Of a DNA stretch of 64,000 bases, positions 50,563 to 60,100 are shown piece by piece. This stretch comes from an uncultured Desulfobacter sp. (lineage in GTDB: Bacteria > Desulfobacterota > Desulfobacteria > Desulfobacterales > Desulfobacteraceae), in the NCBI RefSeq assembly GCF_963666675.1, contig NZ_OY762929.1, positions 992,001 to 1,056,000 on the forward strand. The letters are read 5' to 3'. Made by a program: the position numbers and the translations under genes. Below the pieces are notes generated by a model. It was not told the origin of the DNA. It worked only from the letters and a program-made list of their open reading frames with translations, and did not search any database. Position 1 is the first letter of the stretch. Each line of letters begins with the position of its first letter.

Positions 50563-51954
50563 ATGAATTTAAGCGCAGAAAATATAGAATATGCAACTGA
50601 AGAAGCGACGCTTGCAGAGATGGATAAAAAGCACGTGATTCACCCATGGTCGGATCTGGGCAGTGATGCGGAGTCGATGGTCATTGAATCCGGCAAAGGA
50701 ATTCATGTGTTTGACAATGAAGGCAACCAATTCATTGATTCGATTTCAGGCATGTGGTGCGTAAATTTAGGCTATGGGAATAAAGAGATGGCAGATGCCA
50801 TCGCCGACCAGTGCGTTCGCCTGGTCTATTATACGCCTTTTGGGGCCATGGCAAGCCCGCCGTCCATTGAGCTGGCGCATAAACTCAGTGAGCTGACGCC
50901 CGGTGACCTCAATTACTTCCAGTTTACAACCAGCGGGTCCACGGCGGTGGAGTCTGCAATCCGGTTTGCCCATTACTATTTTAATTGTCTGGACCAGCCC
51001 GACAAAAAGCATATTATTTATCGTGAAAATGCCTATCACGGCAGTACGTATCTGACTGCCTCACTGAACGGCAAACGATGTGATCGCAGTTACTTTAATT
51101 ACATCACCGATATTGTTCATGCCATTCCTGATCCCAATCCGTTTAAAAGAGATCCAGGCATGAGCGTTGAAGATTTCTGCGATCTTCGCGTTCGTGAGCT
51201 TGAAGAAAAGATTTTAGAACTTGGACCGGACAAGGTCGCATGTTTCATTGCCGAACCGGTCATGGGCTCAGGCGGTGTGATTGTACCGCCCGCCGGGTAT
51301 CATAAAAAAACCCTGGATATCTGCAGAAAATATGATGTGCTGTATATCTCAGATGAAGTCGTTACGGCATTCGGTCGATTGGGGCACCATTTTGCTTCCG
51401 AATCGGTGTTCGATATCGTGCCGGATATCATCACCGTGGCCAAGGGCATCTCTTCGGGGTATCAGCCGTTAGGGGCTGCCATTATATCCGAAAAGCTGAT
51501 GGCGCGAATCAGCGGGGACTCAGCAAAGCCTAATTCATATTACACAAACGGGTTCACCTATTCCGGACATCCCGTGGCATGTGCCGCCGCCTTGAAATAT
51601 CTTGAAATCATGGAGCGGGACAACATCAATGCGCATGTCAGGGATGTGGGCCCCTATTTCATACAGCGCCTTGAGGAACTCAAGGCGTACCCCATTGTCG
51701 GCGATGTCAGGGGTGTTTGTTTAATGGCATGTGTGGAGTGTGTGGTATCCGACGATGAAGAAGAAAATATCGCTGTTGCCCAGAGAGTCGATGAATTCTG
51801 CCAGGAAAAAGGGCTCATTGTCCGGCCCTATGAAAATTTATGCATATTGTCTCCACCGTTGATTATCGACAAAGCCGGTATTGATCAGATTGTGGATATT
51901 TTAATAGACAGCATTATCGCAACAATGAGTGAAAGAGATAAGGAGACCAAATGA
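50563..51954 (+). CDS. Class III aminotransferase (putrescine/taurine-pyruvate type)
   Basis: 463 residues. SISGMWCVNLGYGNKEMADAI, the TTSGSTAVESAIRFAHYYF loop, ENAYHGSTYLTASL, ISDEVVTAFGRLG and the PLP lysine 294 in TVAKGISSGYQPLGA match omega-amino-acid:pyruvate transaminases such as SpuC and Tpa. Expected to turn a diamine into an aminoaldehyde. Linked to the next gene by ATGA overlap. Confidence 0.87.
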   Translation: MNLSAENIEYATEEATLAEMDKKHVIHPWSDLGSDAESMVIESGKGIHVFDNEGNQFIDSISGMWCVNLGYGNKEMADAIADQCVRLVYYTPFGAMASPPSIELAHKLSELTPGDLNYFQFTTSGSTAVESAIRFAHYYFNCLDQPDKKHIIYRENAYHGSTYLTASLNGKRCDRSYFNYITDIVHAIPDPNPFKRDPGMSVEDFCDLRVRELEEKILELGPDKVACFIAEPVMGSGGVIVPPAGYHKKTLDICRKYDVLYISDEVVTAFGRLGHHFASESVFDIVPDIITVAKGISSGYQPLGAAIISEKLMARISGDSAKPNSYYTNGFTYSGHPVACAAALKYLEIMERDNINAHVRDVGPYFIQRLEELKAYPIVGDVRGVCLMACVECVVSDDEEENIAVAQRVDEFCQEKGLIVRPYENLCILSPPLIIDKAGIDQIVDILIDSIIATMSERDKETK

Positions 51955-53363
51955 TGGGAGATATAGATGTCCATCTTTTAATAAATGGAAATATTGTGGA
52001 TGGAGAAGGGGAGAAAACTTCTCTTTTCAGTCCGGAAAATAATGAATTTATCGCAGATGTGCCATGCGCGACCACTGCACAGGTTGACCTGGCCGTGGCT
52101 GCGGCCAATGCGGCATTCCCGGCCTGGAAAAGAAAATCCTTTGCGGACAGGGCCGCGGTTTTATTTCAACTTGCCGACCGTATCGATGAAAAAGCAGACG
52201 CTTTGGCAAAGCTTGAATCCCTGAACTGCGGTAAACCCTATCAGCGAATGCTCGAAGACGAAATGCCCGCCATTTCCGATCATTTTCGTTTTTTTGCCGG
52301 CGCCAGTCGCTGCATGTCCGGCAGTGCCACGGGGGAATACCTTGAAGGGTTTACCAGTATGATCCGCAGGGACCCTGTGGGCGTTGTGGGTCAAATCGCT
52401 CCCTGGAACTATCCTTTGATGATGGCCGCCTGGAAAATTGCCCCGGCCCTGGCAGCCGGGAATACAGTGGTGTTCAAACCATCCGAATGTACCCCCCTGA
52501 CCATGCTTGCCTTGGTCGAAGACGTCAAAGAGCTGTTCCCCGCCGGTGTGCTTAATATTGTAACGGGCAGGGGCAGTGTGGTGGGCAAACACATTGCCGA
52601 GCATGAAAAAATCCAGATGGTGTCAGTTACAGGTTCGGTCAATACCGGAAAGCAGGTGCTGACCTCTGCAACATCCAACGTAAAGCGTACGCATCTGGAG
52701 TTGGGGGGCAAGGCACCGGTCATTGCATTTGACGATTGTGATGTCGATGACCTGGTGGAAAATATGAAATTGTGGGGCTATTACAATGCAGGACAGGATT
52801 GTACGGCAGCCTGTCGGTTGTATGTCCAGGATGGTATCTACAAGGAAGTGGTTGAAAAACTGGCTGTGGCCGTTCAGGGCATTGATGTCAATGAGATCGG
52901 GCCGCTGATCTCTGCCGAACAGCGGGAGATCGTCAGCGGATTTGTTGAACGTGCCAAAAAGGTACCCCATCTGAAAATCCTTGCCGGCGGCAATAAAATT
53001 GACCGTGGCTATTTTTACGAGCCCACCCTCATCGCCGATGCCCTTCAAGATGACGAGGTGGTGCAGGAGGAGATCTTCGGACCGGTGGTTTCCGTCACCC
53101 GTTTCCGCGATGAAGATCAGGCCATGGAATGGGCCAATGATTGCAAGTATGGGTTGGCGTCTTCTATATGGACCAAGGATATCGAAAAAGCACACAGGGT
53201 TTCATCCATGCTTCAATATGGTGTCACGTGGATTAATACATATTTTATGTATGCCTCCGAGATGCCCCATGGGGGATTTAAAATGTCCGGATATGGTAAG
53301 GATCTTTCGATGTATGGGTTGGAAGACTATACGGTTGTTCGACACATTATGGTGAAAATGTAG
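51951..53363 (+). CDS. Aminobutyraldehyde-type aldehyde dehydrogenase
   Basis: 470 residues, very close in pattern to YdcW/PatD: FRFFAGASRCMSG, GEYLEGFTSMIRRDPVGVV, APWNYPLMMAAWKIAPALAAGN, KRTHLELGGKAPVIAFDD and YYNAGQDCTAACRLYVQ, with catalytic Cys284 and the ELGG glutamate. It would oxidise 4-aminobutanal to GABA (or 5-aminopentanal to 5-aminovalerate) with NAD. It ends the operon, followed by a terminator. Confidence 0.9.
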   Translation: MMGDIDVHLLINGNIVDGEGEKTSLFSPENNEFIADVPCATTAQVDLAVAAANAAFPAWKRKSFADRAAVLFQLADRIDEKADALAKLESLNCGKPYQRMLEDEMPAISDHFRFFAGASRCMSGSATGEYLEGFTSMIRRDPVGVVGQIAPWNYPLMMAAWKIAPALAAGNTVVFKPSECTPLTMLALVEDVKELFPAGVLNIVTGRGSVVGKHIAEHEKIQMVSVTGSVNTGKQVLTSATSNVKRTHLELGGKAPVIAFDDCDVDDLVENMKLWGYYNAGQDCTAACRLYVQDGIYKEVVEKLAVAVQGIDVNEIGPLISAEQREIVSGFVERAKKVPHLKILAGGNKIDRGYFYEPTLIADALQDDEVVQEEIFGPVVSVTRFRDEDQAMEWANDCKYGLASSIWTKDIEKAHRVSSMLQYGVTWINTYFMYASEMPHGGFKMSGYGKDLSMYGLEDYTVVRHIMVKM

Positions 53364-53386
53364 AATATTTTCATTTTTAAACTCGT

Positions 53387-53425
53387 AAAAAGCAGATGGG
53401 TGGCTACCTGCATCCATCTGCTTTT
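53387..53425 (+). terminator. Terminator after the aldehyde dehydrogenase
   Basis: AAAAGCAGATGG pairs with CCATCTGCTTTT around a 15-nt loop, ending in T. Confidence 0.8.
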
Positions 53426-53440
53426 GTGTTTTGAAATCAA

Positions 53441-53457
53441 TGTGTAATTTGTGCACA
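53441..53457. promoter_or_regulatory. 17-bp palindrome, site 4
   Basis: TGTGTAATTTGTGCACA, between the operon terminator and the regulator gene. Confidence 0.5.
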
Positions 53458-53607
53458 TCTCTTATTGAGATCTAATATTTGTCTGATAAAAAGATGTGAT
53501 ACTGTTTTTCATAATATTTTCGATATTTTTATGGCCTTGAAATGTACGTTTATTAATGATAGGTCATAACGAAACGGTCGGATAGGGCCGGGAAGGAAAG
53601 AGATGAA

Positions 53608-53624
53608 TGTGTAAATTATTCACA
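53608..53624. promoter_or_regulatory. 17-bp palindrome, site 5
   Basis: TGTGTAAATTATTCACA, 52 bp before the regulator start, well placed for autoregulation. Confidence 0.55.
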
Positions 53625-53676
53625 CCAGATCGACGTCTCATCACCTGGGTATCATGGGTCGCAGTGTTGAAATTTC

Positions 53677-55065
53677 ATGGATAGTTCAGAATTCCCCATT
53701 AGTGTTCTTTGCGTAGATAAAGGTAAGTTACTGGCAGATCAAGTAAAAGAGGTGTTTGACGAAGATCAGGTCGCCATCGCCTTTGAACGAAGTCTTGAGA
53801 CCGTTGTGGATCGGTTTGAAAAAGAGCGGTTTGATTTGATGCTTTTTTCCGGTTCCATGGCCAGGAACCAGCAGTCCGGTGCCCTGGATATCCTGGAGTT
53901 GATTTCAGCCAAATGCCCCCAGACTCAGATTTTACTGTTCATGCCGCCAGGCGCCCTGAAGTTTGCAAATCTTGGATTGCGTGCCGGGGCATACCACTAT
54001 TCCACCCTGCCCATCAGCAATGAGGAACTCAAGCTGCTTATCGGGTCGGCCATCCAGGCCAAACCACAATTGGGCCCCAATATGCTTTTAAAGGCTGAGA
54101 CCGAGAAAACCACCTTTGAAAGCATGGTCGGCAGATCTTCGGTGATGCAGAAAACCTATCGCCAGATTCGCCAGGCTGCCGCCACGGATATTCCCGTTCT
54201 GATTTCCGGTGAAACCGGGACCGGTAAAGAGTTGGTTGCCCAGGCAATCCATGAGCTCAGCGCCAGGGCGCACGCCCCTTGTATTCCTGTTCATATCGCC
54301 TCTTTGCCCCAGGATCTGGTGGCCAGCGAATTGTTCGGGCATGTGGCCGGGGCCTTTACCGGTGCCTCTAAATTGAGAAAAGGGTGCTTTGAGCAGGCGG
54401 ACGGCGGCACCGTATTTCTGGACGAAATAGGAACCATTGACCAAAAGATGCAGGTCAGTCTGCTGCGGCTCATAGAGACCAATGAATTTTCCAGAATAGG
54501 CAGTCAGGATAGTCAAAATGCCAATGCCCGGGTTATTGCCGCCACCAATGCGGACCTTGAAGATGAGGTTCGGATGGGCAACTTCAGAGAGGATCTGTAT
54601 TACAGACTGGATGTCCTGAGCATTGAAATGCCGCCCCTGCGCGAACGAAACGGTGACATTCCCCTTCTGGTGAGTCATTTTATCAAGCAGGCCTGCGACG
54701 ATTTTAAAAAAAATATCCGGGGTATGTCTTCGGATTTCATCAACTGTGTTGAGGCGTACCCTTGGCCGGGCAATGTGAGGGAGCTGAAAAATGCCATTCA
54801 GCGTGCCGTCATCTCCGCCACAGAGGATGTGCTTAGGACCGGCAATCTGCCCGACCGGGTCAGCCGGAACCAGGACCGGGAAGCCCGGGTGACCATCCGT
54901 GTGGGGATGACGTTGGCCCAGGTTGAAAAAGAATTGATTATCCGAACCCTTGACTACACCGGGGGAAACCGGTCCAGGACCAGTGAAATTTTAGGTATTT
55001 CCCGGCGGTCTTTGTATAATAAAATGGATCGTTACGGATTGAGTATGAAATTTCAAAAACCATAA
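53677..55065 (+). CDS. Sigma-54-dependent activator with degenerate receiver
   Basis: 462 residues in NtrC layout. The receiver-like domain (1-125) lacks the phospho-acceptor: FDLMLFSGSM puts Ser58 where Asp is expected, VDKG replaces the acidic pair, and TLP replaces KP. The AAA+ domain has Walker A GETGTGKE (about 178), the sigma-54 loop GAFTGA (about 225) and GTVFLDEIG. The C-terminal Fis-type helix-turn-helix is GGNRSRTSEILGISRRSLYNKM. It is probably switched by a ligand or a partner rather than by phosphorylation. It likely drives the two -24/-12-like promoters upstream through the 17-bp sites. Confidence 0.9.
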   Translation: MDSSEFPISVLCVDKGKLLADQVKEVFDEDQVAIAFERSLETVVDRFEKERFDLMLFSGSMARNQQSGALDILELISAKCPQTQILLFMPPGALKFANLGLRAGAYHYSTLPISNEELKLLIGSAIQAKPQLGPNMLLKAETEKTTFESMVGRSSVMQKTYRQIRQAAATDIPVLISGETGTGKELVAQAIHELSARAHAPCIPVHIASLPQDLVASELFGHVAGAFTGASKLRKGCFEQADGGTVFLDEIGTIDQKMQVSLLRLIETNEFSRIGSQDSQNANARVIAATNADLEDEVRMGNFREDLYYRLDVLSIEMPPLRERNGDIPLLVSHFIKQACDDFKKNIRGMSSDFINCVEAYPWPGNVRELKNAIQRAVISATEDVLRTGNLPDRVSRNQDREARVTIRVGMTLAQVEKELIIRTLDYTGGNRSRTSEILGISRRSLYNKMDRYGLSMKFQKP

Positions 55066-55135
55066 AAAAATATCAATTTTTTATTTTATATCAATCGGTT
55101 TAATGGTTTTATGGTACATATGAAGAAAAAAAGCA

Positions 55136-55163
55136 TTGACAATAAAGTTCGATTTGGATACCA
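55136..55163 (+). promoter_or_regulatory. Promoter of tRNA-Lys
   Basis: TTGACA at 55136-55141, then a weak -10 (GATACC) about 16 bp on. The tRNA starts about 20 bp downstream. Confidence 0.5.
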
Positions 55164-55181
55164 TTCCGGCGTTAATTTGAT

Positions 55182-55257
55182 GGGCCATTAGCTCAATTGG
55201 TAGAGCAACTGACTCTTAATCAGTAGGTCCAAGGTTCGATCCCTTGATGGCCCACCA
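55182..55257 (+). tRNA. tRNA-Lys (anticodon CTT)
   Basis: A 76-nt cloverleaf: acceptor GGGCCAT/ATGGCCC, anticodon stem ACTGA/TCAGT with loop CTCTTAA, T-loop GGTTCGATCC, encoded CCA. Confidence 0.96.
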
Positions 55258-55274
55258 TCCAAATTAAAACAACG

Positions 55275-55311
55275 GCTTGTAGGCTTTTTTCTGAGCTTAC
55301 AGGCTTTTTTT
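55275..55311 (+). terminator. Terminator after tRNA-Lys
   Basis: GCTTGTAGGCT pairs with AGCTTACAGGC (two mismatches or G-T pairs), followed by seven T. Confidence 0.75.
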
Positions 55312-55440
55312 GTTTCACCACGCTTTCTTTTTTTAAGCCGTTTCTAAAATCACTTTACCCGGCCCCGTTTTGTTTGATATTAAAGAAGATAAAAGAAACC
55401 GCTTTCCTTTGTTTAAGAAATTTATTCTCAAGGAGAAAAA

Positions 55441-55833
55441 ATGTCCGTAATTGTCCAATATATTGTTGTCAGGGATGGAGATGAAAAGATGACATTCGCG
55501 ACAAAAAAAGAAGCCGATGCCTATGACAAGATGTTAGATATTGCTGACAATTTATTTGATTTTCTTGGAAGTTCCAATATCGTTCTTGACGAAACCCGCA
55601 AAGAGGAGATTTCCCTTCTGCTAGCTGAAAAACGCGAAGAGGTGATGCCCATTTTAAGGGGGGTCTCTCCCAAAGCCAAAACAGACCGGAAAAAGAGTGC
55701 TGCTGCTCCGGGAACGGCCAAAAAACGCAGCAAAGCAACTGCCAAACGGGCCGGTACATCTCAAGAAAAGAACACCGCAACTGAAGTCAAGTCTGCTGAC
55801 AATTCAACCTCCCGTTCAAAAGAAGCATCTTGA
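55441..55833 (+). CDS. yebG: YebG-family SOS-associated protein
   Basis: 130 residues. The first 75 closely follow E. coli YebG (VQYIVVRDGDEKMTFATKKEADAYDKMLDIADNL pattern); the remaining 55 are a Lys/Ala/Ser/Thr-rich disordered tail that YebG lacks and that resembles DNA-binding histone-like tails. YebG is DNA-damage-induced with unknown activity. AAGGAGAAAAA precedes the ATG. No E. coli-type LexA box is visible upstream. Confidence 0.85.
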   Translation: MSVIVQYIVVRDGDEKMTFATKKEADAYDKMLDIADNLFDFLGSSNIVLDETRKEEISLLLAEKREEVMPILRGVSPKAKTDRKKSAAAPGTAKKRSKATAKRAGTSQEKNTATEVKSADNSTSRSKEAS

Positions 55834-55897
55834 AAACGAGTAACTAAGCCGGATAATTTAAATACCGATAGCGGCGTTTGACCCGAGGAGCGTATGT

Positions 55898-57175
55898 ATG
55901 CCTTCTTTATTGTATAGAGTGATGCGTGTGGCTGTGGTTCTGCTGCTTGCAGCAGGTGTGGCGGTGTGGCTCTATTTTTCCAGAGAAAAGCCCCAAAAAA
56001 AGCCAATGGAACGCATTCCCCCGACTGTGCTGTGCGTGCCTGCAGTTCCCGGAAGTTTTGATATGACCGTTGAAGCCTTCGGCACGGTTACGCCCCGGAA
56101 CAGTGTCAAATTGGCCATGGAGATTGCGGGCCGTATTGATTATATCCATCCTGATTTCCGGGAAGGCGCATTGATTCGTCAAGGTGACGTCCTTTTGCGG
56201 ATTGACCGGCGAACCCTTGTCCTGAATGAAAAAACCGCCCGGGTCCAGGTGGATCAAGCCAGGGCTGATATTCGTCTGCTCAAGCAGGAGACGCTGAATT
56301 TAAAGGCCGATGCCGAAATTGCCCGCTCTAATCTGGAATTGGCTGCCAAAGAGATGGAACGGATCCGGGCGTTGGCCAAAAATCAATTTGCGTCCAAAAC
56401 CACTCTGGATAAGGCGGAGCAACAATATTTAAGTGCGAAAAATCAGCTTCAGAATATCACCAATGCCCAGGATCTTCTCCCTTCCCGCATGGCCGTGAAA
56501 AAATCTGTCCTGGCGTCGGCCCGGGCCGCACTGGCAACGGCGTCTCTGAATGTTGAAAAATCCGAGATTAAAGCTGATTTTAATGGATTTGTGATGACAA
56601 AACAGGTCCAGGTCGGAGAGTATGTAAATCCCGGTCAGGTGCTTGGGGTCATATATGAAAAAGATGCCCTGGATGTTGACATCCGCATCCCCCTTGAAGA
56701 ACTTCAATGGCTGGGCTCTGTTTTTGAGAACGGGGGACGCCCCCAGGTGCGGTTGACCATCGCCAATCTGGACGGGGGTCGCTCTCCGGTGTGGCCGGGC
56801 CGGGTGGCCCGAATAAAGGCCGCCGTTGACGAAAAGACCCGGACCATGCCCATGACCGTTGAAATCGGAACCCTTGATGTTAAAGACCCTTTGCTGCTGC
56901 TTCGGCCCGGTGTATTTGTCAAGTGCCGTGTCACAGGGGTGCAAAGGGAAAACGTGTTTAAGGTGCCGCGAACGCTCATGCGCTCTCCGGATGCCCTCTA
57001 TCTGGCCCGGGCGGATCATCTTGTGATTCAAACGGTCAAGGTGATCCGACGGTTTGAAGACGACGTTTATATCGCCGGGGGGCTGGCTCCGGGGGATATG
57101 ATCATTGCATCTCCCTTGCCCGGGGCGATGGACGGTATGCCCGTCACCGTCAAAGACGCCGGGAACACGCCATGA
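55898..57175 (+). CDS. RND efflux membrane-fusion protein (HlyD/AcrA type)
   Basis: 425 residues. A transmembrane anchor is at about 7-26, followed by a lipoyl half (FGTVTPRNSVKLAMEIAGRI), a long alpha-hairpin (about 110-205), the second lipoyl half (IKADFNGFVMTKQVQVGEYVNPGQ) and beta-barrel. It bridges the inner-membrane pump encoded next to an outer-membrane channel not present here. The stop overlaps the pump start. Confidence 0.92.
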   Translation: MPSLLYRVMRVAVVLLLAAGVAVWLYFSREKPQKKPMERIPPTVLCVPAVPGSFDMTVEAFGTVTPRNSVKLAMEIAGRIDYIHPDFREGALIRQGDVLLRIDRRTLVLNEKTARVQVDQARADIRLLKQETLNLKADAEIARSNLELAAKEMERIRALAKNQFASKTTLDKAEQQYLSAKNQLQNITNAQDLLPSRMAVKKSVLASARAALATASLNVEKSEIKADFNGFVMTKQVQVGEYVNPGQVLGVIYEKDALDVDIRIPLEELQWLGSVFENGGRPQVRLTIANLDGGRSPVWPGRVARIKAAVDEKTRTMPMTVEIGTLDVKDPLLLLRPGVFVKCRVTGVQRENVFKVPRTLMRSPDALYLARADHLVIQTVKVIRRFEDDVYIAGGLAPGDMIIASPLPGAMDGMPVTVKDAGNTP

Positions 57176-60100
57176 AAGCCCTGGGTAAATGGTCGGTGGA
57201 GCACCGTGTGACGGTGAATCTGGTCATGGTGTTTCTAATCGTGGCCGGGATGTTCACGGCCATAAATATGAAACGGGAAATGTTCCCCCAGTTCTCTTTG
57301 GACATGATCAGTATCTCCGTGGAGTATCCCGGGGCTTCCCCCGAGGATGTGGAAGAGGGGATCTGCATCAAAATTGAAGAGCAACTCAAAAGTCTTGAGG
57401 ATATCAAGACCATGTATTCCACTGCGGTGGAAGGCCATGCCGTGGTAACCCTGGAGCTTGATGCCGGAACAGACATCACCGACAAACTCAACGAAGTCAG
57501 AACCGAAGTTGACCTCATCGACTCTTTTCCCACCCAGGCAGAAGATCCTGTGGTGGTTGAGATCAAAAATAATGAACCGGCCATCTATGTGGCGGTTTAC
57601 GGCGATGTGGGCGAACGAATTCTTAAGCAGACAGCCGATAAAATCAGGGACGATCTGGTGGAGTTTGAAGAGATCTCCCTGGCCGAACTTATGGGGGTCC
57701 GGGAGTATGAGATTTCAGTGGAGGTTTCCGAAGAAAATCTTCGCAAATTTTCCCTCTCCTTTGATGATGTGGCCGCCGCCGTGGGGACGGGGAGCCTTGA
57801 GCTGCCCGGTGGACTGATTAAAACCCCCGGCGGTGAGTTCCTGGTCCGGGCCAAGGGGAAGCGCTACACCGGCGCTGAATATGAACAGATCCCTCTGGTG
57901 ACAAGGGCTGACGGCACGGTGGTGCGCTTAGGTGATGTGGCCCGGGTGGTTGACGGATTTGAGGACAAGGACCTGCAATCCCGGTTCAACGGGCAGCCGG
58001 CGGCCATGGTGGTGGTCAGACGCACCAGTTCCCAGGATACCATTGCCATTTCAAACCGGGTGCTTGCCTACCTTGACGACGTCCGGGATGATATGCCCCA
58101 GGGCATCCGTCTCGGGCACTGGTATAACATCGCGGATATGGTCCAGGGGCGGATTGATCTCTTGCTGAAAAACGGCATCCAGGGCATTCTCCTGGTGTTT
58201 GTGGTGCTGGCCCTGTTCCTGGATCTAGGCCTTGCGTTCTGGGTGGCATCGGGGATTCCCATTACCTTTATGGGGGCCTTTCTTTTTCTGGAATACATTG
58301 GTGCGTCGGTGAATATGCTCTCTTTGTTCGGGTTTATCATGACCCTGGGCATCCTTGTGGATGACGCCATTATTGTGGGGGAGAATGTCTATACCCACTA
58401 CGCTGCCGGTAAAACGCCCAAGCAGGCTGTGATGGCGGCCATGGAACAGGTGGGCGGACCTGTGGTCATGGCGGTGACCACGACCATTGTGGCGTTTGCA
58501 CCGCTGATGTTTATCACCGGCATCATGGGAAAGTTCATCGCCGTCATGCCCCAGTCCGTGATCTGCATTCTTTTCATATCCCTTATAGAGGCCTTTTTTA
58601 TCCTTCCGGCCCACCTGGAAGGTACGTTGTCCCACCCGTCTGCCGGGGGGCGCAGTCCGAAAATCTACAAAATACTGTTTTTCTGGGTTCACTGGCTCAA
58701 GACGGATATTGCCTATATTCACGGCGTTGTAAGGTACCGGATGGAACGCGGGTTGAATCGGGTTATTTACAGCTATTATCTGCCGATATTGCGTTATTGC
58801 ATCAAAAACAGATATTTTACCCTGATTTTGGGCGTGGGGTGCCTGATCATCAGTTTGGGCCTGATTGCCGGCGGACATGTTCCGTATACGTTTTTCCCGA
58901 AAACCGATTCCGACTGGATGCTTTCGGAAATTGTATATCCTCTGGGCACCCCTTTCAGTACCACCCGGAAAACCATCGAGCAGATCGAAGCCGGCGCCTT
59001 TAAACTCAACGATTATTTCAGGGAGCGGGTTGAGGGGAATCAAGATATTATTGTGAATACTTTCTCCCTGGTGGGCGTCATACCACAACGGGACTGGAAA
59101 GAGGGTGTGTCGGGCGGACATTGCGGCGAAGCCTGGATCGAAATCGTACCGGCGGCAAGGCGCCCGGATGTCCTGGCGTCGGAGGTGGCAACCAAATGGC
59201 GGGAATTCACCGGTGATATCCTCGGCGCAGAGCAATCTACCTTTACCATTATTGGCGGCGGCCCCGGGGGAAATCCCATTGAGATCCGTCTGCACGGCAA
59301 TTCGCTTTCACGGATGGATGCGGCAGCCCAGGTCCTTAAAGATGAGATTGCATCCTATCCGGGCACCTTTGATATCACCGATGATTTCAGGCCCGGAAAG
59401 ATGGAAAAACAGGTCTATATCCGGCCGGGCGCCAAAGCGTTGGGTGTGACCATGGCCGATATCGCCACCCAGCTTCGCCAGGCATATTACGGGGATGAGG
59501 TGCTTAAAATCCAGCGGGGCAAAGATGATGTCAAGGTGATGGTACGGTATTCCAAGCAGGAACGGCAGACCGAGTCCAGTATCGACCGGCTCCGCATCCG
59601 GACCAAGGACAACCGGGAGATCCCCTTGAATCAGGTGGCCCGCATTGAGACCCAGCGGGGATACGCCGCAATAAAGCGCGTGGACAGACACCGGGTGATT
59701 ACGGTGTCGTCAAACCTTGATGAAGATGTTGCCAATGCCCGGAATATTGTAAAGGATTTGAGTGAAAATTTTTTGCCGGACATGATTAAGCGGTTCCCCG
59801 GGGTCGACTATGATCTCGAAGGCCAGGCCAAACGCAGCAAGGAGTCCATGGAGAGTCTGATGAAAGGGTTTATTGTGGCCGCCATGATCATTTTTCTGCT
59901 TTTGGCAAGCCAGTTTCGTTCCTACAGCCAGCCGTTGATCATTATGACCGCCATCCCCTTTGGGCTCATCGGGGCCATTGTGGGGCATTTTATCATGGGG
60001 CTGGATATTACCATGATTTCGATTTTCGGCATTGTGGCGCTTTCCGGTGTTGTGGTCAACGACTCTTTGATTCTCATAGATTTTATCAATGTCGAAGTGG

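Noticed and set aside
53540..53560. Possible -24/-12 promoter before the regulator (TATGGCCTTGAAATG)
   Set aside because: GG is present but the GC is missing at the right spacing.
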